Shown: positions 1 through 6,189 of the stretch, one piece after another
How the letters are laid out: each line of letters opens with the position of its first letter
Position numbering within the stretch: the first letter of the stretch is position 1
DNA from: an uncultured Parabacteroides sp.
GTDB taxonomy: Bacteria; Bacteroidota; Bacteroidia; Bacteroidales; Tannerellaceae
Length of the DNA: 6,285 bases
Reading direction: 5' to 3'
NCBI GenBank assembly: GCA_900547435.1
Contig: URGO01000165.1
Coordinates: forward strand, 1 to 6,285
The notes under the pieces: generated by a model
Database searches by the model: none
What the model saw: only the letters and a program-made list of their open reading frames with translations
Told to the model about the DNA's origin: nothing
Made by a program: the position numbers and the translations under genes

Positions 1-161
1 AGGCGCAGGCATCCTTTCTTCGGCTGGTAAAACAATACGCAGATGCCGAGGGTGTGACGGAGAGGTTGAAGGCCAGCGAACCGCAGTCGTGGGTGCGGAA
101 GATGAACGGCATCAGACATCGGGCAAACGAGGTCGTGATGCAGGAAATTGTATATGGGTAA
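1..161 (+). CDS. tnpV: TnpV-like transposon protein, C-terminal end (5' truncated by window edge)
   Basis: An open frame enters from the left edge (first full codon at base 3) and stops at TAA 159-161. It gives about 52 residues rich in charged helix-forming positions, including DAEGVTERLKASEPQSWVRK and MNGIRHRANEVVMQEIVYG. The pattern (AEGVTE.LKA, a W, then MN.IR.RA.E.V..E.VY) matches what I recall of the C-terminus of TnpV, a small protein of about 120 residues found on Tn4451-type transposons and many Clostridia mobile elements, where its role is poorly defined and possibly excisionase-like. The N-terminus lies outside the window, so neither start nor full length can be judged. A hairpin terminator follows directly, so it ends its own transcription unit. 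The assignment is from family memory, not a search; the reading frame itself is certain to be open. Confidence 0.65.
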   Translation, partial: AQASFLRLVKQYADAEGVTERLKASEPQSWVRKMNGIRHRANEVVMQEIVYG

Positions 162-165
162 CGAG

Positions 166-196
166 CAAGCGGGGGGCGATGACCTCGCTTGTTTTG
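166..196 (+). terminator. Rho-independent terminator after the tnpV-like gene
   Basis: CAAGCGGGG (166-174) pairs with CCTCGCTTG (183-191), a 9-bp stem with one G-T pair and an 8-base loop, followed directly by TTTT and further T-rich sequence. It lies five bases after the stop codon at 161 and isolates the upstream transcript from the promoter at 247-275. Confidence 0.7.
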
Positions 197-203
197 TGTG
201 CAG

Positions 204-262
204 AAAAGAACAATGCTGTTTTGAAACGACATTGTTCCAAACTTTGTTGACATTGTTCTTTT
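204..262. promoter_or_regulatory. Three-copy operator-like repeat around the ATPase gene promoter
   Basis: AAAAGAACAATG (204-215) is the exact reverse complement of CATTGTTCTTTT (251-262). A third copy of the core, GACATTGTTC (228-237), is repeated directly at 249-258, exactly 21 bp downstream, which is two helical turns. The last copy starts inside the -35 box and runs into the promoter spacer, so a protein bound there would block RNA polymerase. The protein encoded just downstream begins with a DNA-binding domain, so autoregulation is a reasonable inference, but no binding has been shown. Confidence 0.6.
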
Positions 263-275
263 GTCCGGGTATAAT
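247..275 (+). promoter_or_regulatory. Consensus sigma-A/sigma-70 promoter for the ATPase/nuclease gene
   Basis: TTGACA at 247-252 and TATAAT at 270-275 are both perfect consensus hexamers with the optimal 17-bp spacer. Transcription should start near 282, giving a leader of about 27 bases with GGAGG at 296-300. Such a strong promoter overlapped by repeats suggests it is normally repressed. Confidence 0.9.
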
Positions 276-308
276 GTACTTGTGATTTTATGCGTGGAGG
301 TATCCCCT

Positions 309-2168
309 ATGGCTGAAATGATCTCGGTAAGAGAGGCAGCAGTGCGCTGGAATATAACGGAGCGGAGAGTTGCGACGCTCTGCAAGAATGGGAGAATCGC
401 CGGTGCGAAAAAGCAGGGCAATCGTTGGCTGATCCCCGCTGATACGCAGAAGCCGGCGGATCAGCGGCTCAAGACGGGCGCTTTCCGCAAGACGGAGCGC
501 GCGCCGAAGCTGCCCCTGCCCATCGGCGTGTCCAATTACTGCCTTGCATCGTCGGAATACTATTATATCGACAAGACGATGATGATCAAGGATTTCATCG
601 ACGAGCGTCCGATGGTGACGCTGTTTACCCGTCCCCGCCGCTTCGGCAAGACGCTGAATATGGATATGCTGCGCACTTATTTTGAAAAGAGCGACAAGGA
701 TACCTCCGTCTACTTCCGGGATAAGAAGATCTGGGCCTGCGGCCAGAAGTACCGGGATTATCAGGGCAAGTACCCTGTGATCTTCCTGACCTTCAAGGAT
801 GTGAAGTTCGATACTTGGGAGGAGACCTTTGCAGCCATCCGGGACATTTTCGCAAAGGAGACCCGGCGGCACAAAGAGCTGCTAACCAGTGAAAAGTGCG
901 ACGAGTACAGCAAAAAGACCTATGAAAAGCTGGCAGACGGCAAGGTCAGCGAGGTAGAGCTGGCTTCGGCACTGCTGGACCTGTCCGCTATGCTGCACAA
1001 GCACTATGCCATTGCGCCCATTATCATCATCGACGAGTACGACACCCCTATCCAGCAGGGCTATCAGAAGGACTATTACGACAAGGTCATCCGGTTTATG
1101 CGGAACCTGTTTTCCGGCGGGTTCAAGGATAATCAGCACCTGTCCTTCGGCTTCCTCACCGGCATTCTGCGGGTGGCAAAGGAGAGCATCTTCAGCGGGA
1201 TGAACAACCTGTCTATCAACTCCGTGCTGGACAACAAATACAGCGCCTACTTCGGCTTCACCGCCGACGAGGTGATGGAGATGGCGGAATACTACGGCGC
1301 TGCCGATAAGTACGACGAAATTTGCCAGTGGTACGACGGCTACCGCTTCGGCAAGACAGAGATTTTCAACCCGTGGTCGGTGGTCAACTACTTCAGCAAC
1401 GAGTGCGAGCCGAGGCCCTTCTGGGTCTCCACCGGCAGCAACGATATTATCGGGGAAGTGCTTGCCCAGGCGGACGAGGAGATTTATAACCGTCTGACCT
1501 CCCTGGTCAACGGCGAGACCTTCACCACCTTCATCGACACCGGCGTGATCTATCCGCAGATCAAGAGCAATCCCTCCACCATTTACAGCTTCCTGCTGGT
1601 GACCGGCTATCTGAAGGCACTGAAAACCACGCCCTCCTTCAGCGGCGATTTTATGTGCGAGGTCTCCCTGCCCAACCGGGAGATTTCTCTGGTGTATAAC
1701 AAGGAGATCTTGCAGCGGCTGGAGAATCTGATCCCGCCGTCCACGGCGATTTCCGTTCAGGAGGCCATCTTCTCCGGCGATAACGCACGGCTGAAAGCGC
1801 AGATACAGACGCTGCTGACCCAGTCGGTCAGCTCCTTCGATACCGCCGGGGAGAACTTCTACCACGGCTTTATGCTGGGCTTGTGCGCCCTGCTAGGCGG
1901 CGCTTTCGTGACCTCCAACCGGGAATCGGGCGACGGGCGCTATGACATTCAGCTGAAGCCCACGCAAAAGGGTCTTCCGGGTATCCTGATTGAGCTGAAA
2001 GCGGAGAAAAATTGCAGCGACGAAAAGCTGAAAAAGCTGTCCGAGACGGCCTTGCAGCAGATCAACGACAAGAAATACGAAACCGAGCTGACGACAGCCG
2101 GGATCAGGACGATTTATAAATACGGCGTGGCCTTCAGCGGCAAAAAGGTCGAAGTGGCAGTCGGATGA
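309..2168 (+). CDS. HTH / AAA-ATPase-like / PD-(D/E)XK nuclease fusion protein
   Basis: This 619-residue protein has three parts. Residues 4-45 (ISVREAAVRWNITERRV...NRWLIP) form an excisionase/MerR-type winged helix-turn-helix. Residues about 68-300 match the AAA-ATPase_like family (PF09820 type): an ID.T start, a P-loop variant RRFGKT at 110-115 and a Walker B segment IIIIDEYD at 238-245. Residues about 515-610 form the PD-(D/E)XK nuclease-like domain (PDDEXK_9 type), with D546 in GRYDI and E562-x-K564 in IELKAEK, so the catalytic residues look intact. The ATG at 309 is chosen because GGAGG lies at 296-300, 8 bases upstream; an earlier in-frame ATG at 261 lies upstream of the -10 box and cannot be on the transcript. 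No signal peptide or membrane segment is evident, so it should be cytoplasmic. The family is very common in gut bacteria but its function is not established. A defence or mobile-element role is inference from the domains and the restriction neighbours. The gene looks GC-rich beside the downstream operon. Confidence 0.88.
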   Translation: MAEMISVREAAVRWNITERRVATLCKNGRIAGAKKQGNRWLIPADTQKPADQRLKTGAFRKTERAPKLPLPIGVSNYCLASSEYYYIDKTMMIKDFIDERPMVTLFTRPRRFGKTLNMDMLRTYFEKSDKDTSVYFRDKKIWACGQKYRDYQGKYPVIFLTFKDVKFDTWEETFAAIRDIFAKETRRHKELLTSEKCDEYSKKTYEKLADGKVSEVELASALLDLSAMLHKHYAIAPIIIIDEYDTPIQQGYQKDYYDKVIRFMRNLFSGGFKDNQHLSFGFLTGILRVAKESIFSGMNNLSINSVLDNKYSAYFGFTADEVMEMAEYYGAADKYDEICQWYDGYRFGKTEIFNPWSVVNYFSNECEPRPFWVSTGSNDIIGEVLAQADEEIYNRLTSLVNGETFTTFIDTGVIYPQIKSNPSTIYSFLLVTGYLKALKTTPSFSGDFMCEVSLPNREISLVYNKEILQRLENLIPPSTAISVQEAIFSGDNARLKAQIQTLLTQSVSSFDTAGENFYHGFMLGLCALLGGAFVTSNRESGDGRYDIQLKPTQKGLPGILIELKAEKNCSDEKLKKLSETALQQINDKKYETELTTAGIRTIYKYGVAFSGKKVEVAVG

Positions 2169-2202
2169 GGCTGACGAATTTCAAAGTATCAGCTTTCAGC
2201 TT

Positions 2203-2227
2203 CCAAAGTATCAAATTGATACTTTGG
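2203..2227. repeat. Perfect palindrome 1 (AT type)
   Basis: CCAAAGTATCAA (2203-2214), a single central A (2215), and TTGATACTTTGG (2216-2227) make a perfect 12-bp inverted repeat. As RNA it would fold into a hairpin with a tight loop. No T-run follows, so it is not a standard terminator. Confidence 0.95.
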
Positions 2228-2256
2228 CGAAATCCCAAAGTGCCAGCACGGTGGTT

Positions 2257-2281
2257 CCAAAGTGCCAAATTGGCACTTTGG
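2257..2281. repeat. Perfect palindrome 2 (GC type)
   Basis: CCAAAGTGCCAA (2257-2268), a central A (2269), and TTGGCACTTTGG (2270-2281) make a second perfect 12-bp inverted repeat. It has the same frame as palindrome 1, with AT replaced by GC on both arms. It ends 27 bases before the mod ribosome binding site, close enough to affect transcription or translation of mod. Confidence 0.95.
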
Positions 2282-2320
2282 GCATGAACTTATGAATAAA
2301 ACTATATTGGAGGATGCAAG

Positions 2321-4042
2321 ATGAGCACCAATATTTCAAAAAAAAAGCGGGACGACCTGCTGGACAAAATCAAGCAGATTCGTGCCTTTATTGCTGCGGC
2401 GCCGCAGGACGAAAACACGGGCAATCTGCTTTCTTATCTTTCTGATTTAGAGAAAGATGTAAACGGCAAGAAATACGGACTTGTTTTTGAGGAACACCGT
2501 GAGAAAATTGATGAAGTGCTGGACACACATACGCCGGTACTGTCCGAAGAGAAAGACCTGTTCATCGACAACGGTGGACAAATGAATTTTCTTATTGAGG
2601 GGGACAACCTTGCTTCGCTAAAATTGCTGGAAAAGACACATAAAGGTAAAATTGACCTTATCTACATAGATCCGCCGTACAATACTCAAAATGGGGATTT
2701 TATGTATGACGATACTTTCGTATCAGCAGATGATTTATTTCAACATAGTAAATGGCTTTCGTTTATGAAGAAGCGATTGCTTTTATGCCGCAAATTATTA
2801 GCAAATAGAGGTTTCATTTTTATTAGCATTGACGATAATGAGGCGCCACACTTAAAGGCTCTTTGTGATGAAATTTTCGGAGAGGAAAACTACGAAAAAA
2901 CAGATTATATACAAGTGCGTTATCCCGATAAAACATTAAAATCCGATATGCGGTATCACAAAGAAATTGAGCAAGTACTGGTTTACAGAAAATCATTTGA
3001 AGCAAAGCCGTATCTAAAGCCGCAAGAATACGGCTATGACAAGTTTATCTATTCTATCAAAGAATTGTCCGCAGGCAAAGAAATAGAGTTAGGCGGTAAA
3101 AAAGTTGTGATTTTTGATCAAGGCGAATACAAAATCATACAACATAGCGAAGGTTTTAAAAATGGGTTAAAAGAAATTTGGGCAACAGGAACTATTCTTA
3201 ATGGCAATTCATCAGGTCGGTTTTTTCGTGATTACCTAGATGGAAGAAAGGATATAGACGGTCTAGGTGTCTTATATAAAGTTTATTGTATTGGTGATGA
3301 CCAATACCCATATCGTTATTTTACTGGTCCCAAAAAGGCGAACGCCACAAAGGGCAAGTATTATCAAGGCGTTCCTGCCGAGAAAATGTCAGAAGGTGCA
3401 ACGAAAGAAACACCTATCCCTAATTTTTATGATATGGCAGGAGATTTTGGTAACATAAGACACGAGGGAGGTGTTCCTTTTAATAGTGGAAAGAAACCCG
3501 TAAAACTCATAAATATGTACCTTGATTATTTTGCGGAAAAGGATATTACTGTGCTTGACTTCTTTGCGGGTTCGGGTAGCACGGGGCACGCTGTATTGCA
3601 ACGCAATTCCTACGACGGCGGAACTCGCAAATTTATCCTTTGCACAAATAATGAAAATGATATTTGTCGCAATATTACATATACAAGAATCAAGAATGTG
3701 TTGGAAAGAAATGACGGTTGTTTAAAATATTACAAGGTTGATTACATACCTATAAATGATCGTATGTATTACGAATATGCGGACGAGCTGCTTTTGCATA
3801 TTCGTGAGCTTGTTGAGCTTGAAAACGGCATCAATTTTACGGACAACGAGGAAATTGCCATCGTGCTGACAGATGAGGAGTTAGAGATATTTTTGGATGA
3901 TGAAGGTATCTGTAAGAGATGCCGAAAGCTCTATATGGGGCACGATGTATTGCTGGACGCTCAGCAAGCGCAAGCGCTGCAGGAATATAACATTGCAGTG
4001 AATGTTATTCCGGATTATTACTACAAAGAATTGGAGGGATAA
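2321..4042 (+). CDS. mod: Type III restriction-modification system Mod subunit, DNA adenine-N6 methyltransferase
   Basis: This 573-residue protein is a beta-class amino methyltransferase: catalytic motif IV DPPY lies at 117-120 (in LIYIDPPYNTQNG) and the S-adenosylmethionine motif I FFAGSGSTG at 414-422, an order typical of Type III Mod proteins. FNSGKKPVKLI at 387-397 fits motif X. Residues roughly 195-385, between the motif blocks, should hold the target recognition domain that sets the site; the site cannot be read from sequence. Length and the N-terminal region match the Mod/DNA_methylase family (PF01555 type). GGAGG at 2309-2313, 7 bases upstream, supports the ATG at 2321. Mod normally works in a complex with Res, methylating one strand of an asymmetric site, and can methylate without Res. 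The next gene starts two bases after this stop, so the two are an operon. No promoter is convincing; transcription may start within or near the palindromic repeats. The frame is intact from start to stop. Confidence 0.93.
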   Translation: MSTNISKKKRDDLLDKIKQIRAFIAAAPQDENTGNLLSYLSDLEKDVNGKKYGLVFEEHREKIDEVLDTHTPVLSEEKDLFIDNGGQMNFLIEGDNLASLKLLEKTHKGKIDLIYIDPPYNTQNGDFMYDDTFVSADDLFQHSKWLSFMKKRLLLCRKLLANRGFIFISIDDNEAPHLKALCDEIFGEENYEKTDYIQVRYPDKTLKSDMRYHKEIEQVLVYRKSFEAKPYLKPQEYGYDKFIYSIKELSAGKEIELGGKKVVIFDQGEYKIIQHSEGFKNGLKEIWATGTILNGNSSGRFFRDYLDGRKDIDGLGVLYKVYCIGDDQYPYRYFTGPKKANATKGKYYQGVPAEKMSEGATKETPIPNFYDMAGDFGNIRHEGGVPFNSGKKPVKLINMYLDYFAEKDITVLDFFAGSGSTGHAVLQRNSYDGGTRKFILCTNNENDICRNITYTRIKNVLERNDGCLKYYKVDYIPINDRMYYEYADELLLHIRELVELENGINFTDNEEIAIVLTDEELEIFLDDEGICKRCRKLYMGHDVLLDAQQAQALQEYNIAVNVIPDYYYKELEG

Positions 4043-4044
4043 AT

Positions 4045-5889
4045 ATGGGGATCACGCTTACAAATTTTCAACTTAAAGCCATTGAGGCCCTTATGGAAGC
4101 TATGGGAGAGCCCAATAGGGATATTATCCTGAAGAGTTGTACTGGTAGCGGCAAAACCATTATCCTTACACACTTTATGGATGAGTATCTGAAGAGCACA
4201 AACAAAGCAGTGTTTGTTTGGCTTACCCCCGGAAAAGGTAATCTTGAATTACAGAGTAAAGCCAAAATGGATAAATACATTCACGGCAGCAACACAAAAC
4301 TCTTATCCGATATAATGTCTTCTGGCTTTGAAGAAAATGATGCCTGTTTCATCAACTGGGAAAAGCTTACTAAGAAAGGGAACAATGCACTTAAGGATAG
4401 TGAGCGAACAAACTTTGTCGAACATATTCAGAATGCAATTGACAACGGTTTGACTTTTACCATAATTGTTGACGAGTCACATCAGAATGATACGATCAAA
4501 GCAGATGACATTCTTGCCCTGTTCAATGCGAATAAGATTATCCGTTGTTCCGCTACACCTAAAAACTACAAGAATGCTCTGCTGATAGAGATTCCAGAAG
4601 AAGATGTTATTGCTGAAGGTCTGATAAAAAAGCTCCTGATAATCAATGAAAATTTTGAACAGCATATTAGCGTTGAAGATCAGATATCCTACCTGCTGGA
4701 TAAAGCCCTCGAGAAACAACGAGACTTACGAGCCGCATACGCCAAGAAAGATTCTGGCGTAAATCCATTGATTATCGTCCAATTACCGAATAAATCAGAT
4801 GCACTGCTTGACCGTGTCGAAGAGTACTTCGAAAGCAAAGGCATTACTTACGAGAATAACCTTCTATCGGTATGGTTGTCTGATAAGAAACAGAACCTTG
4901 AGGATATTGAAGATAATGACGCTACTCCAATAGCTGTAATTATCAAACAGGCGGTTGCTACCGGTTGGGATTGCCCAAGAGCGCAGATTCTCGTGAAGCT
5001 CCGTGACAATATGAGCGAGGTATTTGAAATTCAGACGATTGGAAGGATTCGCCGGATGCCGGAAGCAAAGCATTATGGCGAAGACCTTTTAGATTGCTGT
5101 TATCTTTATACGCTGGATGAGAAATTTACGGAAAGCGTTAAATTGAGTTTGGGCACGGGAGCATTAGATGCTTATAAAGTATTCTTGAAGCCGGAATATC
5201 GTTCCTTTACGCTTATCAGCCAATTTAAAACTGATATTCCATTTCCACGCGATGCTAAGTTTGCACTCAAAGTTATTTGGAAGTTCTTTGAGAAAAAATA
5301 CCATACCGCTACGGACCTCGATAAAAACCAAAGTCAGTTAGAAGCTTATGGCTATTCTTTCGACGAAGATATTGTGGATTTTACCAAATCTGGTTCCGTC
5401 AGCGTACTGAGCAAAGACCAAATCACAGAATTAAATGACATCTCGATTCACGAGCCATTGAATACGCATAAACACGGCAAAGAGTATCATCACTGTGTTG
5501 CTGAGATTGGATACAAAGCCAATTTGGACTATAGCAGCACTAATACCATTATGCGTAAGCTGTTCCTAAACGGAGTTCGGTGCGACGCAAAAATTCTTCG
5601 TCTGGAAACACGAAACCTATATGCATTTATCATCAACAACGAGCGAAGGCTTATAGAAGATGTCCGTGATGCTATGGCTGATGAGTCTTTGCAGCTAACG
5701 TTCGCAATTCCCCGGATAACAGAAAAACCAGTTGGGTTCCCTCTTGAAATGATTTTCACATATGACGGAACATCAAAGTCTCAGACGAATACACAAAGAA
5801 TGTCTATACAGGGTATTTATCTTCTGCGGAAAAGAGATCTATGCCGGAGAAGCTGTTTGAGCGTTTTTGCGAAGGTAGTGGCAAAGTGA
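4045..5889 (+). CDS. res: Type III restriction enzyme Res subunit, helicase part (frameshifted, nuclease domain lost from this frame)
   Basis: The 614-residue product is a superfamily 2 helicase of the Type III Res/DEAD-like family: Walker A CTGSGKT at 32-38, DESH at 143-146, SAT at 169-171, ATGWDCPRA at 305-313 and QTIGRIRR at 330-337. These use ATP to move along or switch on DNA when bound to Mod. Family members continue into a C-terminal PD-(D/E)XK nuclease domain. Here the homologous sequence stops at K578 (codon 5776-5778), and the last 36 residues (SQTNTQRMS...) are out-of-frame translation to the stop at 5887-5889. The nuclease domain continues one frame back (see the entry at 5841). 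Restoring one base near 5775-5778 would give a protein of about 707 residues, which then runs into an insertion sequence. GGAGGG at 4033-4038, inside the last codons of mod, supports the start at 4045 and suggests translational coupling. The helicase may be made but should not cut DNA. A sequencing error at the frameshift cannot be excluded. Confidence 0.88.
   Translation: MGITLTNFQLKAIEALMEAMGEPNRDIILKSCTGSGKTIILTHFMDEYLKSTNKAVFVWLTPGKGNLELQSKAKMDKYIHGSNTKLLSDIMSSGFEENDACFINWEKLTKKGNNALKDSERTNFVEHIQNAIDNGLTFTIIVDESHQNDTIKADDILALFNANKIIRCSATPKNYKNALLIEIPEEDVIAEGLIKKLLIINENFEQHISVEDQISYLLDKALEKQRDLRAAYAKKDSGVNPLIIVQLPNKSDALLDRVEEYFESKGITYENNLLSVWLSDKKQNLEDIEDNDATPIAVIIKQAVATGWDCPRAQILVKLRDNMSEVFEIQTIGRIRRMPEAKHYGEDLLDCCYLYTLDEKFTESVKLSLGTGALDAYKVFLKPEYRSFTLISQFKTDIPFPRDAKFALKVIWKFFEKKYHTATDLDKNQSQLEAYGYSFDEDIVDFTKSGSVSVLSKDQITELNDISIHEPLNTHKHGKEYHHCVAEIGYKANLDYSSTNTIMRKLFLNGVRCDAKILRLETRNLYAFIINNERRLIEDVRDAMADESLQLTFAIPRITEKPVGFPLEMIFTYDGTSKSQTNTQRMSIQGIYLLRKRDLCRRSCLSVFAKVVAK
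5773..5783 (+). other. res: Frameshift site in res (apparent one-base deletion)
   Basis: The frame from 4045 reads TCA AAG TCT CAG. The frame that restores family-like sequence reads AAA GTC TCA GAC from 5775, giving TSK followed by VSDEYTKNVYTGYLSSAEKR. One extra A in the CAAAG run would join the two frames exactly. There is no X XXY YYZ slippery heptamer, and only three A residues, so neither programmed slippage nor homopolymer phase variation is well supported. Confidence 0.8.
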
Positions 5890-6167
5890 AATGGTTCTAT
5901 AAGAACGGAGATAAGGGCGCAGAGTATTTCTCGATTGTTTATACGGATAACTTTGGAAAACAAAAATCCTTTTACCCTGATTATGTGGTTGGCATAAATG
6001 ATGGTGGTATCTGGATTATAGAAACAAAAGGTGGTTTTACAAAGTCAGGAAGCAGTGAAGATATTGATCGCTTCACTGCAAAGAAATTCGGCGTTTTGAG
6101 AAAATACCTTGATGGATATAACCCAGCCTGTCAAAAAACTACCCAAACGCCCCTGTTTCTGCTATAA
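5841..6167 (+). CDS. res: Detached Res endonuclease domain, C-terminus replaced by insertion sequence (pseudogene fragment)
   Basis: This 108-residue frame carries the Type III Res nuclease core: FYPDYVV (PD at 46-47) and IIETKGG (E61-x-K63), the PD-(D/E)XK catalytic residues, after the family-like stretch WFYKNGDKGAEYFSIVYTDN. Family-like sequence in this frame begins earlier, at 5778 (VSDEYTKNVYTGYLSSAEKR), so the ATG at 5841 is an internal methionine and not a native start. Upstream of it is only a purine-rich GGAAAAGAGA at 5828-5837, so independent translation is doubtful. The domain resembles the family up to about residue 94 (DGYN, 6119-6122 region). The rest (PACQKTTQTPLFLL) is read from the insertion sequence end and stops at 6165-6167, inside that element's -10 box. 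From recalled family lengths, some tens of native residues are missing. It is best seen as the 3' remnant of the gene starting at 4045. Confidence 0.82.
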   Translation: MPEKLFERFCEGSGKVKWFYKNGDKGAEYFSIVYTDNFGKQKSFYPDYVVGINDGGIWIIETKGGFTKSGSSEDIDRFTAKKFGVLRKYLDGYNPACQKTTQTPLFLL

Positions 6168-6185
6168 TAGAAGAAACGGGGGTGT
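6147..6185 (+). promoter_or_regulatory. Hairpin that would sequester the transposase ribosome binding site in read-through RNA
   Basis: ACGCCCCTGTTTCT (6147-6160) pairs with AGAAACGGGGGTGT (6172-6185) over 14 positions, two of them G-U. The loop (6161-6171) contains the -10 box. The right arm holds the Shine-Dalgarno-like GGGGGTG (6178-6184). RNA entering from the mod-res operon would contain both arms, whereas RNA from the element's own promoter would start near 6175 and lack the left arm. Confidence 0.65.
6160..6168 (+). promoter_or_regulatory. Extended -10 promoter of the transposase
   Basis: TGCTATAAT is a consensus -10 (6163-6168) with the upstream TGn extension. No good -35 hexamer lies 16-18 bp upstream (about 6139-6146), which fits an extended -10 promoter. 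The expected start near 6175 gives a leader of about 15 bases before the ATG at 6190. Confidence 0.65.
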
Positions 6186-6189
6186 TTAC

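Larger units (their letters stand above)
2182..2281. repeat. Two tandem 54-bp units, each a half-site plus a perfect 25-bp palindrome
   Basis: Unit 1 has the half-site CAAAGTATCA (2182-2191) and a palindrome (2203-2227). Unit 2 has the half-site CCAAAGTGCCA (2235-2245) and a palindrome (2257-2281). In both units the half-site lies exactly 22 bases before the matching left arm, and the palindrome centres (2215 and 2269) are 54 bases apart. The units differ by AT versus GC at one dinucleotide, and the change appears in the half-site, left arm and right arm alike. The 11-base spacers within units (2192-2202 and 2246-2256) are mostly different, so the arms are what is conserved. This fills most of the gap between the ATPase gene and mod. 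It could be an operator array, a structured RNA leader or a mobile palindromic repeat; the sequence alone does not decide. Confidence 0.9.

Noticed and set aside
261..308. Longer N-terminus for the ATPase gene from the ATG at 261
   Set aside because: It begins upstream of the -10 box (270-275), lacks a ribosome binding site, and the added residues do not resemble the HTH family start; 309 has GGAGG at 8 bases.
882..1865. Long open frame on the - strand inside the ATPase gene
   Set aside because: It is fully antisense to a well-supported gene, is explained by GC-rich codon bias, and shows no recognisable domain.
2203..2281. Palindromes as terminators of the ATPase gene
   Set aside because: Neither hairpin is followed by a T-run, and the stems are AT-mixed with tight loops.
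2182..2281. CRISPR array
   Set aside because: There are only two units, the repeats are full palindromes with short 11-base gaps, and no cas genes are in view.
2165..2287. 40-residue ORF overlapping the ATPase stop by ATGA
   Set aside because: It is made largely of the palindromic repeats and has no clear ribosome binding site; kept as a finding on coding phase, not as a gene.
2270..2296. Promoter for mod with TTGGCA (2270-2275) and TATGAA (2291-2296)
   Set aside because: The spacer is only 15 bp and the -10 is poor. Overlap with palindrome 2 makes it tempting, but it is not strong enough to annotate.
5773..5783. Programmed -1 frameshift joining helicase and nuclease of Res
   Set aside because: No slippery heptamer is present and no obvious stimulatory stem was found; a one-base deletion or sequencing error explains it more simply.
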